From: Tenacibaculum sp. MAR_2010_89
Lineage (GTDB): Bacteria; Bacteroidota; Bacteroidia; Flavobacteriales; Flavobacteriaceae
Direction: 5' to 3'
Length of the DNA: 64,000 nt
Assembly (NCBI RefSeq): GCF_900105985.1
Contig: NZ_FNUB01000005.1
Coordinates: 2,666,001-2,730,000 of the forward strand
Below the pieces are notes generated by a model. It was not told the origin of the DNA and ran no database searches. It was given only the letters and a program-made list of their open reading frames with translations. Each line of letters begins with the position of its first letter. Position 1 is the first letter of the stretch. This document shows positions 1-8,847 of this stretch, piece after piece. A program made the translations under genes and the position numbers.

Positions 1-1504
1 CTGTTTCAGATTTAACACCAGTAGTTACCTTTATCTCTCCTGCCCCATTCATATACTTTACAGCATTGTCAAGCAAGTTTCTCAATACTATTTTCAGCGA
101 CTCTTTATCTGCTTTTACCAAAGCGTTTTTTAAATCACTTTCAATACGGATGCTCTTAGCTTCTACTAGTATTGTATAATCATGTAATACATGTTGCACC
201 ATAGGACGTAATGCATACTCTTTTTGATCAAATATTAACTGATTACTTTGCTCTAATGACCAATGCAAAACATTATTTAATAAATGACTGGTACTATTAG
301 TTACAGCAATTGCTGCATTAGTGGCTTCTTTTATGGCTACTAAATCTTTATTATCAATATGAGTTTTTAACTCTTCATGCTGATACCGAATAGTATTAAT
401 AGGCGAACGCAAATCATGTGAAACGACAGAAAATAAATAATCTTTGGTTTTATTAGCTACATTTAAATCTTCTTTCTGTTCCGTAATTAACTTATTTTTC
501 TTTTTAAGTTTTCTATAAAAAAGGCCTAAGAATCCAATAAATATTAATAACCCAGAAGAACCAATAATCAAACCATCTCTTTGTATTTTTTGACGCTTTA
601 ATTTTTCATCCTGTACAGCAATTTCTTGCTGCTTTTGTGCTAAAGATAATTTTTTATCTCGCTCAGTAAGTTCCCATATTTTATCTCGATTCCAAATGGA
701 ATCTTTCCATTTACCATACTCTATATAATAACCAACACTTTCTTTATAATTCTTTCTATTTCGCTCAACAACAGCCATATTTTTAGATGAATTTTGTTTA
801 AGCTCTATATCCGAAAAGTCTTTGGATAAAAGATAAGCCTCTCTAAACAAAGGAATAGCCTCATCATCTAAATATTGATTATAATACACGTTTGCTAGTT
901 CCATTTTGGCAGTTATCAATCCTGTTGTGTCTCTATCTTCTATTAATGATAATCTTTTAGTGAAAAATTCTTTAGCCTTATCATACTTCTTCGTATGCAT
1001 ATAACATACTCCCAGGTTATGATAAGAAGCTTTCCGCAATCTTAATGTTGTTACACTACTTTTTTTACTCCATTTTTCGTAATAGAATATTGCTTTATCG
1101 TAATTTTTTAAACTCAAAAATACTCTTCCTAATTTTTGTAGCTTTAGGGTCTTAATCTCATTATTTTCAGAAATAGATAAAAAACTAGATAAAGCCTTTT
1201 TATATAATCTTTTTCTGATAGCTGAAGTTCCCTGAACATAATTAAGGATATCACTTTCGTTTTCCCCAAAATTCTCTAAAAGAGCTTTATTACTATAAGC
1301 ATAGCAAGAGTCATAATTTTTGTTTTTATAAAAATCAATCGCCTTACAAAATGACTCTCGTTTATTTATTAAACATAAACTATCAGCTTTTTTTAAAAAT
1401 AAATCTAAATCATACCTTTCAACTTGTCCATAAGTATTTAGAAACACAAACAAGAATAAAAAGAATAATTTAGATTTTAAAAAAAAAATATTACTAATCT
1501 CCAT
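1..1504 (-). CDS. TPR-containing sensor histidine kinase (C-terminus cut by window edge)
   Basis: About 501 residues are visible; the rest of the ATPase domain lies beyond base 1. The order is an N-terminal signal peptide or signal anchor, TPR-like helical repeats (about residues 30-280), a transmembrane segment near residue 320 (GLIIGSSGLLIFIGFLGLF), a coiled-coil linker, the HisKA dimerisation domain with the phospho-acceptor His in VVSHDLRSPIN, and the ATPase N box (LRNLLDNAVKYMN). It should autophosphorylate in response to a periplasmic or envelope cue and pass phosphate to an unseen response regulator. The chosen ATG at 1504 overlaps the end of the upstream gene by 11 bases, which suggests translational coupling. 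The gene is easily missed because it has no stop inside the window. Family call is firm; the signal is unknown. Confidence 0.88.
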   Translation of the reverse strand, partial: MEISNIFFLKSKLFFLFLFVFLNTYGQVERYDLDLFLKKADSLCLINKRESFCKAIDFYKNKNYDSCYAYSNKALLENFGENESDILNYVQGTSAIRKRLYKKALSSFLSISENNEIKTLKLQKLGRVFLSLKNYDKAIFYYEKWSKKSSVTTLRLRKASYHNLGVCYMHTKKYDKAKEFFTKRLSLIEDRDTTGLITAKMELANVYYNQYLDDEAIPLFREAYLLSKDFSDIELKQNSSKNMAVVERNRKNYKESVGYYIEYGKWKDSIWNRDKIWELTERDKKLSLAQKQQEIAVQDEKLKRQKIQRDGLIIGSSGLLIFIGFLGLFYRKLKKKNKLITEQKEDLNVANKTKDYLFSVVSHDLRSPINTIRYQHEELKTHIDNKDLVAIKEATNAAIAVTNSTSHLLNNVLHWSLEQSNQLIFDQKEYALRPMVQHVLHDYTILVEAKSIRIESDLKNALVKADKESLKIVLRNLLDNAVKYMNGAGEIKVTTGVKSET

Positions 1505-1976
1505 CTACAGGAGTACTTACAGTCCCTCTATCTGTTTCAGGATCTTCATCTTCATCTCTAACCCAAATCATATCTGCTGAAGCACCTGACTCTACTTTAT
1601 AAGTAAACTGAATATAGTATAAATCATAATTAGTAGTCTCCTCTTTACAATTAAACTCTACACGGAACTCTCTTCCTTGAACGGTATCAGTTCCTCCTTC
1701 TTTATTTAAAATATTTACAGGGTTTATACCATAATAATTTAAATAAATTTCATTACCTTGTAACTGTAACCCACTTGTGTTTTCTACTCTGTTCAAAGGA
1801 TTGTCTGGTAAATAAGCTAATACGGTTACTGTGTATGGAGTGCTATTAGACCCTTCGGCTCCAGATATATTAACTAAAGGACCTGTAGGCCTATTTGCGG
1901 CTGGAATATTTGTTACAAATTTTTCAAATTTTACTAATGATAACGTTACATGATTAACTGTTACTGAGTTTCCCAT
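1494..1976 (-). CDS. Hypothetical protein, 160 aa, coupled to the histidine kinase
   Basis: I do not recognise a family. The protein has no signal peptide or membrane segment, is rich in Thr, Asn, Val and beta-prone stretches, and ends in an acidic tail (RDEDEDPETDRG). It has one Cys, near residue 110. It lies immediately upstream of the histidine kinase gene and overlaps it by 11 bases, so the two are almost certainly co-transcribed. A TAnnTTTG promoter box lies about 33 bases upstream of its ATG. The compact beta-rich composition could fit a soluble ligand-binding or structural domain, but that is guesswork. The gene is credible from its promoter, its coupling and its full-length open frame. 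Confidence 0.7.
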   Translation of the reverse strand: MGNSVTVNHVTLSLVKFEKFVTNIPAANRPTGPLVNISGAEGSNSTPYTVTVLAYLPDNPLNRVENTSGLQLQGNEIYLNYYGINPVNILNKEGGTDTVQGREFRVEFNCKEETTNYDLYYIQFTYKVESGASADMIWVRDEDEDPETDRGTVSTPVDGD

Positions 1977-2008
1977 AATTTTTATATTGTTTGGTTTGTC
2001 TATAGAAT

Positions 2009-2016
2009 CAAAAATA
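2009..2016 (-). promoter_or_regulatory. Bacteroidota -7 box for the 1976/1504 operon
   Basis: On the minus strand the sequence reads TATTTTTG, matching the TAnnTTTG consensus known for Bacteroidota sigma-A promoters. It leaves a leader of roughly 28 bases before the ATG at 1976. No clear -33 TTTG is seen. Confidence 0.5.
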
Positions 2017-2064
2017 CAATAAAAAATGAATTATGAAATAAAAGTAAAATTTAGTTATTAGGTA

Positions 2065-2673
2065 TTACTTAACAATTGTTCTAAATGTTAAGTTTACTCG
2101 AGGTCTATGAACTTTTTTTGTAGGAGGTAATCTATGCAGCCAATTACTTTGAGTTTCACCTTTCATTACTAATAATGATCCATGTTGTAATATTAATGAA
2201 ACTACTTCTTTTGTTTTTTTATGTTTAAATCCAAATTTACGCTCTGCTCCAAAAGTTAGTGAAGCTATAGCTCCATTTTTCTTTAAATCTTTTTCGCCAT
2301 CAGCATGCCAAGCCATACCTTCTGAACCATCATGGTATAAATTTAATAGGCATGAATTATAGGTTTCATTCGTTTCTTCTTCAATAAGTTTCTTGAGTTC
2401 TAATAATTCTTTAGTAAAAGTTAATGCTACTTTAGTAGTATTAGAATAAGAATACTCAAAAGGTTCTGTTGCATACCAAGCAACTTTACGTTTGGTTACA
2501 ACACGTTTTCCAAAAATAATGGCTTCATCGTTTCGCCATTCAATAGCTTCTAACAAATGTTTATAATACCAATCCGCTTTGGCTTTAGAGGTAACTAATC
2601 CATAATATAAAACTGTTCCCTCTTTAGGTAATAAGTTTTTAGGCTGTTCTTCAAACTGTGAAAACAAATCCAT
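2065..2673 (-). CDS. AlkB-like 2-oxoglutarate/Fe(II) dioxygenase
   Basis: The 202-residue protein belongs to the AlkB/ALKBH2-3 family, which oxidatively removes alkyl groups such as 1-methyladenine and 3-methylcytosine from DNA or RNA. Iron ligands are visible as H123-x-D125 (in MAWHADGE) and H180, and the 2-oxoglutarate-binding arginines as R192 and R198 in RPRVNLTFR. The NLYHDG stretch before the HxD motif matches the family core. Length is normal for the short bacterial type. It is a single-gene unit with its own promoter box just upstream; no ada-like regulator is adjacent. The exact substrate cannot be told from sequence. Confidence 0.9.
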   Translation of the reverse strand: MDLFSQFEEQPKNLLPKEGTVLYYGLVTSKAKADWYYKHLLEAIEWRNDEAIIFGKRVVTKRKVAWYATEPFEYSYSNTTKVALTFTKELLELKKLIEEETNETYNSCLLNLYHDGSEGMAWHADGEKDLKKNGAIASLTFGAERKFGFKHKKTKEVVSLILQHGSLLVMKGETQSNWLHRLPPTKKVHRPRVNLTFRTIVK

Positions 2674-2687
2674 TAATTTTTTTATAT

Positions 2688-2695
2688 CAAAGATA
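2688..2695 (-). promoter_or_regulatory. -7 box of the alkB-like gene
   Basis: The minus strand reads TATCTTTG, a perfect TAnnTTTG match, ending 14 bases before the ATG at 2673. The transcript leader would be only about 10 bases. Confidence 0.6.
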
Positions 2696-2908
2696 CGTGT
2701 TTTAATTATCTAGTATTAAATCTAACATAATTTCACCAATAAGCTTTTCATATAGTTCTAGCTTATTAGCAATTAAAAATGCCACTAAGAAGAACGATAT
2801 AGTCTAACTGCAAACAGATTACTTCAAACCTTTATAACCTTACAAAGACGATTTAGTTATAATGATTTAAACATTGTTCACAACTTTCATTTTCACTTTA
2901 TAAATTTG

Positions 2909-2940
2909 TTTGTGTGTTGTTGCTGGGTTTTCTATTTTTG
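2909..2940 (+). promoter_or_regulatory. Promoter of dnaX
   Basis: TTTG at 2909-2912 and TATTTTTG at 2933-2940 are separated by 20 bases, as in the Bacteroidota -33/-7 promoter. The ATG of dnaX follows 22 bases later. The rest of the 289-base gap between alkB and dnaX (2674-2962) shows no gene or strong hairpin. Confidence 0.6.
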
Positions 2941-2962
2941 TTCAAGTAAACAATAAGAGTTA

Positions 2963-4675
2963 ATGGAGCATTTTATAGTATCAGCACGTAAGTATCGTCC
3001 TCAAAATTTTGAAGATGTAGTAGGGCAACAAGCCATTACTAATACGTTAGAGAATGCTATAAAAAATAATCATTTAGCACAAGCTTTATTATTTACTGGA
3101 CCTCGTGGAGTTGGTAAAACTTCTTGTGCTCGTATTTTAGCAAAACGAATTAATCAAGAAGATGCTACTACAGATGATGAAGATTTTGCTTTTAATATTT
3201 TTGAATTAGATGCTGCTTCCAATAACTCTGTAGATGATATTCGTAGTTTAACAGACCAGGTTCGTATTCCTCCTCAAACAGGTAAATACAAAGTGTATAT
3301 TATTGATGAGGTTCATATGCTGTCTCAAGCGGCTTTTAATGCTTTTTTAAAAACATTAGAAGAGCCACCAGCACATGCTATTTTTATATTAGCAACTACT
3401 GAAAAGCATAAAATTATACCTACTATTTTATCACGTTGTCAAATTTTTGATTTTAACCGTATTGGTGTTTTAGATGCTAAGGAGTATTTAAAAACTATTT
3501 GTGCTAAAGAAAGTATAACAGCTGATGATGATGCTTTACACATTATAGCACAAAAAGCAGATGGTGCTATGCGTGATGCATTGTCTATTTTTGATAGAGT
3601 AGTAAGTTTTTCAGGAACTAATTTAACGCGTGAAGCGGTTACTCAAAACTTAAATGTTTTAGACTATGATGTTTATTTTCAAATAACTGATTTACTATTA
3701 GAAAATAAAATTCCTGAAGTTTTAATGGCCTATAATACAGTTTTAGGTAAAGGCTTTGAAGGACATCATTTTATTAACGGTTTAGCTAGCCATTTTAGAG
3801 ATTTATTAGTTGCTAAAGACACTGCAACAATAGCACTTCTTGAGGTAGGCGACTCAACTAAAAAGAAATATTTAGACCAAGCAACCAAAGCTAATATGCA
3901 GTTTTTAATACCTGCAATTGATAAAGCTAATGATTGTGATTTAAAATATAGGGCTAGTAAAAACCAACGTTTGCTGGTTGAACTAACATTAATGCAAATA
4001 GCCTCTATCACTTTTGATGGAGCAAAAAAAAAATCTAGCAACTACATAATTCCAGCTACTTTTTTTACATCATTATCTCCAGCCAAGCCTAAAGTGGTTA
4101 AACAACAAGTTGATACAATTGTAAAGGAAGCTGTTTCAAACGCTAAACCTGTTTCTCCTAAACCAAAGGAAATTAAACCTAAAGAGGAATCAACTAAACC
4201 CCTACTTAAAAATATAAAGAGACGTACCTCTGCCCTATCTCTAAAAAGTATACATCAAAAGAAGGAGTATAAAAGTACTCAGGAAGAAGAAAACTATGAT
4301 AATCACCCTAGAACACCTTTTACTCAAGAAGAGCTAAAAGATGCATGGAAAAAGTATTATTTTAAGCTACAAGATATGGGTGAGCGTAGTATTGCTGCAA
4401 TTATTGCTTCTGACGAACCCCAATTAAGAGAAAAGTTTCAAGTTGCAATATCTTTACCTAATGATTTAATGAAATCTCAGTTAGAAAAAGGTAAACGTAA
4501 ATTATTAACTTTTTTACGTGAAAAACTTAATAATTATGGTGTTCAAATTGTTATAACAGTTAATGAAACAGTAGAAAAGAAATTTGCTTATACTCCGCAA
4601 GAGAAATACTTAAAGTTAAAAGAAAAGAACCCTCTTCTAGAAAAATTGAAAAGTACTTTTGGTTTAGATGTTTAA
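2963..4675 (+). CDS. dnaX: DNA polymerase III subunit gamma/tau
   Basis: The 570-residue AAA+ protein is the clamp-loader motor that loads the sliding clamp and couples the replicative polymerases. Walker A is GPRGVGKT at residues 46-53, Walker B is DEVH at 115-118, and the SRC sensor/arginine-finger motif is at 157-159. A tau-like C-terminal extension (about residues 380-570) includes a Lys/Pro-rich linker and a conserved helical end. The four-Cys zinc module that most bacterial DnaX proteins carry just after Walker A is absent: residues 62-78 are an acidic loop without cysteine. I have seen this in other Flavobacteriia-type DnaX, so it looks lineage-wide. No slippery frameshift heptamer was obvious. 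Confidence 0.95.
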   Translation: MEHFIVSARKYRPQNFEDVVGQQAITNTLENAIKNNHLAQALLFTGPRGVGKTSCARILAKRINQEDATTDDEDFAFNIFELDAASNNSVDDIRSLTDQVRIPPQTGKYKVYIIDEVHMLSQAAFNAFLKTLEEPPAHAIFILATTEKHKIIPTILSRCQIFDFNRIGVLDAKEYLKTICAKESITADDDALHIIAQKADGAMRDALSIFDRVVSFSGTNLTREAVTQNLNVLDYDVYFQITDLLLENKIPEVLMAYNTVLGKGFEGHHFINGLASHFRDLLVAKDTATIALLEVGDSTKKKYLDQATKANMQFLIPAIDKANDCDLKYRASKNQRLLVELTLMQIASITFDGAKKKSSNYIIPATFFTSLSPAKPKVVKQQVDTIVKEAVSNAKPVSPKPKEIKPKEESTKPLLKNIKRRTSALSLKSIHQKKEYKSTQEEENYDNHPRTPFTQEELKDAWKKYYFKLQDMGERSIAAIIASDEPQLREKFQVAISLPNDLMKSQLEKGKRKLLTFLREKLNNYGVQIVITVNETVEKKFAYTPQEKYLKLKEKNPLLEKLKSTFGLDV

Positions 4676-4751
4676 TTTTTTTTAGTAACAAAACAACTTT
4701 TTGTGATACTAATAATTTATACTATTAAATTACTTTAAAAATTAAAATACT

Positions 4752-6401
4752 ATGAATTATATTTTAGGGGTTGCTTTTATATTAATTCTACTTTTTTTAA
4801 TTAATAACTTTCTAAAAAAAAGACAATTAATTAAATTCAGAAAACATCTTTATAATAATTGGGGTAAGAAAAAAGAAAACGAATACTACAATTTTTATGT
4901 AATAGAAAAGTATTTTAAAAACAATCCCCATAAAGACAAAGCGTATCATATAATTACTGAAAAAAGTAAAATAGATATTGATATTGATGATGTATTTAAA
5001 TTTATAGATAGGACAGTTTCAAAAGTTGGACAGCAATATTTATACTTTAAATTAAGAACCATTGATTCAATAGATAACTTATTAAAATTTGAAGGTTTAA
5101 CTTCATTGTTTCAAAAAAACAAAGACCTTAGTATTTCATGTCAATTAGAACTTTCTAAACTAAATAGTAATAATTCATATTACTTAGAAGAATTAATTAA
5201 TGGGAAACAACTTACAAAACCCAAATTTTTATGGTTAGTTAAATTATCAACTCTAATATCTATTACTTCATTTGTTGTAATGTTCTTCTATCCTATTGTA
5301 GCTCTATTATTAGTACCTGTTTTAGCTGTTAACATGGTTTTACATTATAAAAACAAAAATAATATAGGATATTATTTAAATGGTGCTTATCAGCTTTCAA
5401 GGGCTTTAAAAGTAAGTAAATCATTAAGTAAAATAAATGAAATATCATATCATTTTGGAAACTTGTCTTTTCTAAAGAAAATAAATTCAATAAAATTCAA
5501 AACAGAATTTATTGCTTTTGAAAAAAAAATTGATAATGAATTTTTATTTACTTTTTGGTTTGTTGCTGAAATTTTTAAGATTTTATTTAATATTGAATAC
5601 TTAGCTTTCTATAGCTTTGTTGGAGCCATAGAGAAAGAAAAAGAAAGTATTGATGATATGTTTGTTTTTATAGGTAAAATAGATGCTGCTATATCAACCG
5701 CTTCTTTAAAGTCAGGAAATCTTAAAACCTGTACTCCAGAATTTAATAAAAATAATGTTTTAAAAGCTTTAGATATCTATCATCCACTTATAGATAATTG
5801 TGTTTCTAACACAGTTAACTTAACTAATAAAAGTATGTTGTTAACAGGCTCTAACATGTCGGGAAAAACTACATTTATTAGAACAATAGCTATAAATAGT
5901 ATTTTGGCACAAACATTACATCTTTGCTTTGCTAAAGAATATTCTGCACCATTTTATAAAGTATTTTCATCAATTAGAATAACTGATGATTTACTAGATA
6001 ATACGAGTTACTATTTACAAGAAGTTTTAACTATTAAAGATTTAATTAAAGCTTCTGAAGATAAACATCCTTGTCTATTTGTTTTAGATGAAATTTTTAA
6101 AGGAACCAATACAGTTGAAAGAATATCTGGTGGAAAAGCTATTCTTAAGTATTTAAATAAATTACAACACACAGTTTTGGTTTCTACCCATGATATTGAA
6201 CTCACTGAATTATTAGTAGAAGAAAACTATGATTTATTTCATTTTAGTGAACAAATAGAAAATGAAAAATTAGTTTTTGATCATAAAATAAAAAATGGAA
6301 AGTTGAAAACTAGAAACGCAATTAAAATTTTAGATTTATACAAGTACCCTAAAGAAATAATCGTAGATGCTAGAGAGGTAGAAACTACTTTTAACAAATA
6401 A
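4752..6401 (+). CDS. Membrane-anchored MutS-family ATPase
   Basis: The 549-residue protein ends in a MutS domain V ATPase: Walker A GSNMSGKTT near residue 367, Walker B LFVLDEIFKGTN near residue 442, and the STHD switch near residue 480. The front half lacks the mismatch-recognition domain of MutS1. It has an N-terminal hydrophobic helix (about residues 3-22) and two more hydrophobic segments (about residues 163-208), so it is probably held in the inner membrane with the ATPase in the cytoplasm. The middle resembles the MutS lever/core helices. It sits alone between dnaX and the convergent DUF4835 gene. It is not MutS1 or MutS2 (the latter is at 36317). Its role is unknown. Confidence 0.8.
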   Translation: MNYILGVAFILILLFLINNFLKKRQLIKFRKHLYNNWGKKKENEYYNFYVIEKYFKNNPHKDKAYHIITEKSKIDIDIDDVFKFIDRTVSKVGQQYLYFKLRTIDSIDNLLKFEGLTSLFQKNKDLSISCQLELSKLNSNNSYYLEELINGKQLTKPKFLWLVKLSTLISITSFVVMFFYPIVALLLVPVLAVNMVLHYKNKNNIGYYLNGAYQLSRALKVSKSLSKINEISYHFGNLSFLKKINSIKFKTEFIAFEKKIDNEFLFTFWFVAEIFKILFNIEYLAFYSFVGAIEKEKESIDDMFVFIGKIDAAISTASLKSGNLKTCTPEFNKNNVLKALDIYHPLIDNCVSNTVNLTNKSMLLTGSNMSGKTTFIRTIAINSILAQTLHLCFAKEYSAPFYKVFSSIRITDDLLDNTSYYLQEVLTIKDLIKASEDKHPCLFVLDEIFKGTNTVERISGGKAILKYLNKLQHTVLVSTHDIELTELLVEENYDLFHFSEQIENEKLVFDHKIKNGKLKTRNAIKILDLYKYPKEIIVDAREVETTFNK

Positions 6402-6424
6402 ATTCTAAAAAATATAACTAAATA

Positions 6425-7315
6425 CTAGTTAATTTTTTTCCATTTATCTTCATAAGTTGGAGCTATCTTTTGTAATACTTGAATCATTTTTTGCTGATTT
6501 CTAGTAGGCTTACCGTCAGAAAAAACATTTACTATTTCATCTCCTTTGGCATCTAAAAAAATTCGAATCATGTAATTACCAACCGTAATATTATGAAGTC
6601 TATCTAGTTGAATTACATTAGTTTCAATTGTTTCTTTTGCTTTATCTTTATTTTCAGCAAAGCTATCAAAACCATTTCTATGGTAATTATAATATATATT
6701 TCTAAGTACAGTAAACTTTTGTGATAGTAAATTATCTATTAAACTAAACCTATTCTGTTTACCTATATTATTTTGCCATCCACTTTCTCCATTAGATTGT
6801 GCTTGTAGCATAGCATTTTCAGCTTGTTTTAAATACTTTTCACCACCTTTTTTGGCAAATGTATCTGCATCAACTCCTACAATTACATACGCATAAAATG
6901 CTATTACAGAAACTAAATTAGAGTCGTATGAATTTGGGTTGTAAATTAATGGATCAAATTCATTATACTTAAAGTTAAAATTAATATCATTAATATTCAA
7001 TATAGGAGTAGTATATGAAGATTTATATACAGGTCTAGTAGCTTGAACTTGTAAACTTGCTGAAAAATTATTGCCGTTTTGTTCGTTTATGATAATAGTA
7101 AAAGCACAATTTATACGTTCTTGAATTTTAAACGTTTTATTGGTCCATTGCTTTTGATTTATAAACTCTGTTAAAGAACTTTGTAAAGTTTCATAAACCT
7201 GCTTATTAGAACTTTGAATTTTATCAGAATTAATAGTTACTAGAGCATTTAATTCTTGTGAACTAACAGCTGTAGTAACCAATAATGTTAAAGCAAAAAT
7301 GAAAAACTTACGCAT
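6425..7315 (-). CDS. DUF4835 (PorD-like) exported protein
   Basis: The 296-residue protein has a clear signal peptide (cleavage likely after VSSQ near residue 20) and matches the Bacteroidota DUF4835 family. From memory, this family is also named PorD and linked to type IX secretion; that link is recalled, not shown by the sequence. Hallmarks include the N-terminal ELNA start of the mature chain and the FDPLIYN and AFYAYVIVGVDADTF stretches. It is the last gene of the bamD-rpoZ-coaBC operon and overlaps the end of coaBC by 8 bases. The T9SS-sorted giant protein in the same window gives such a component a plausible client. Confidence 0.75.
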   Translation of the reverse strand: MRKFFIFALTLLVTTAVSSQELNALVTINSDKIQSSNKQVYETLQSSLTEFINQKQWTNKTFKIQERINCAFTIIINEQNGNNFSASLQVQATRPVYKSSYTTPILNINDINFNFKYNEFDPLIYNPNSYDSNLVSVIAFYAYVIVGVDADTFAKKGGEKYLKQAENAMLQAQSNGESGWQNNIGKQNRFSLIDNLLSQKFTVLRNIYYNYHRNGFDSFAENKDKAKETIETNVIQLDRLHNITVGNYMIRIFLDAKGDEIVNVFSDGKPTRNQQKMIQVLQKIAPTYEDKWKKIN

Positions 7316-8522
7316 ATAATTTGTTTATTATTTCGTTAATAATGTCTTTAGAAACTTCTTTTTTAGATTTTAATTCAAATACATTTTGATTAAAATCAAC
7401 ATCAATAATATTAATTTTATTAGTATCAGTTGCAAATCCGGCTCCTTCATCTCTTAAAGAGTTTAATACAATCAAATCTAATTTTTTTCGCTCTATTTTG
7501 CTTTTTGCATTTTCTACTTCGTTATTCGTTTCTAATGCAAACCCTATTAATAACTGATGCTTTTTTATTTCTCCTAATGATTTTAATATATCTTTAGTAG
7601 GTTCTAATTCAATAGTTAACGCTGCATCCTTCTTTTTTATTTTCTGAGTAGCAATATTTTTTGGTTTGTAATCAGCAACAGCTGCTGCCAAAATAGCAAC
7701 ATCAACGTCAGCATAGTACTTGTGACAAGCGATATACATATCTTCAGCAGACTTTACGTCTATTCTATGAATCAGTGAGTGGTTTACTTTTTGAAATGAT
7801 GGACCTGAAACTAAAAATACTTCAGCACCTAAATTAGCTGCTGTCTTTGCTATTTCAAACCCCATCTTTCCTGAAGAATGATTACCTATAAATCGAACTG
7901 GATCAATTGCTTCATATGTAGGTCCAGCAGTTATTAAAATTTTCTTTCCTTTTAATGGAAGTGTTGATAAAATATCATTTGTAATAAACGATACAATATC
8001 TTCTGGTTCTGCCATTCTTCCCTCTCCTACCAATCCACTAGCTAATTCACCTGAAGTAGCTGGTATCATAACATTTCCGTAGGATTGTAGTTTATCCAAA
8101 CTGTTTTTAGTTGACGGGTGCTTGTACATATCTAAATCCATTGCTGGAGCAAAATATACTGGACATTTAGCTGACAAATAGGTTGCTAATAATAAATTAT
8201 CGCAAGTTCCATTAGTCATTTTAGATAATGTGTTTGCTGTAGCAGGAGCGATAATCATTATATCAGCCCAAAGACCTAAATCTACATGGTTGTTCCATAG
8301 TTCATTTTCTTCTTCTTCTTTATCATAAAAAGTAGAATGAACAGGGTTTTTAGATAAGGTTGATAAGGTAAGAGGGGTTATAAAATCTTTAGACGCAGGA
8401 GTCATAATTACTTTGACTTCTGCGCCTGATTTTATAAATAAACGAACTAAGTTCGCCGTTTTGTATGCGGCAATTCCAGCTGTTACGCCTAGTAATACTT
8501 TTTTACCGCTTAATACAGACAT
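7308..8522 (-). CDS. coaBC: Bifunctional phosphopantothenoylcysteine decarboxylase/synthetase
   Basis: The protein (404 residues from the chosen start) makes 4'-phosphopantetheine from phosphopantothenate in coenzyme A synthesis. The N-terminal CoaC flavoprotein half shows GVTAGIAAYK, the active-site His in NHVDLGLWAD, APATANT and the PAMDLDMY loop (PAMN in many species). The C-terminal CoaB half shows ITAGPTYEAIDPVR, the NHSSGKMG nucleotide loop and AAAVADYKP. The frame stays open to 8561, but that would extend 13 residues into rpoZ. The ATG at 8522 gives the conserved MSVLSGKKVLLGV start, one base after the rpoZ stop. The cluster is a conserved Bacteroidota arrangement. Confidence 0.95.
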   Translation of the reverse strand: MSVLSGKKVLLGVTAGIAAYKTANLVRLFIKSGAEVKVIMTPASKDFITPLTLSTLSKNPVHSTFYDKEEEENELWNNHVDLGLWADIMIIAPATANTLSKMTNGTCDNLLLATYLSAKCPVYFAPAMDLDMYKHPSTKNSLDKLQSYGNVMIPATSGELASGLVGEGRMAEPEDIVSFITNDILSTLPLKGKKILITAGPTYEAIDPVRFIGNHSSGKMGFEIAKTAANLGAEVFLVSGPSFQKVNHSLIHRIDVKSAEDMYIACHKYYADVDVAILAAAVADYKPKNIATQKIKKKDAALTIELEPTKDILKSLGEIKKHQLLIGFALETNNEVENAKSKIERKKLDLIVLNSLRDEGAGFATDTNKINIIDVDFNQNVFELKSKKEVSKDIINEIINKLYA

Positions 8523-8523
8523 A

Positions 8524-8844
8524 TTATTCTGCGTCTGGTGTTCTGTAATATACTTTACCATCTAACCACTCATCAACTGCAATAGCATGTGGTTTTGGTA
8601 AACGTTCGTAGAATTTAGAAACTTCTATCTGTTCTTTATTTTCAAAAACTTCCTCTAAACTATCATTGTAAGTAGCAAACTCATCTAACTTATCAACTAA
8701 CTCCTTTTTTAAATCAGAGTTAATTTGTGTAGCTCTTTTTGCTATTACAGAAATTGCCTCATAGATATTATCTGTAGAAGCTTCGATAGCTTCTTTATCA
8801 TAAGTTATTGTACTTACAGGTGCTTTCGTTTCTTTATAATCCAT
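8524..8844 (-). CDS. rpoZ: RNA polymerase omega subunit (Bacteroidota type)
   Basis: The 106-residue protein matches the omega/Rpb6 family as found in Bacteroidota. It carries the conserved helix with NIYEAISVIAKRATQI, which wraps the beta' subunit, followed by an acidic Bacteroidota-specific tail (LDEFATYNDSLEEVFENKE) and a terminal VYYRTPDAE. Omega stabilises and helps assemble RNA polymerase. It lies three bases after bamD and one base before coaBC, so it is co-transcribed with both. It differs enough from proteobacterial RpoZ that the call rests on the conserved helix and the gene order. Confidence 0.85.
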   Translation of the reverse strand: MDYKETKAPVSTITYDKEAIEASTDNIYEAISVIAKRATQINSDLKKELVDKLDEFATYNDSLEEVFENKEQIEVSKFYERLPKPHAIAVDEWLDGKVYYRTPDAE

Positions 8845-8847
8845 TTT

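Noticed and set aside
8523-8561. A coaBC start 13 codons upstream
   Set aside because: It lies within rpoZ and adds residues absent from the family; the ATG at 8522 gives the conserved N-terminus.
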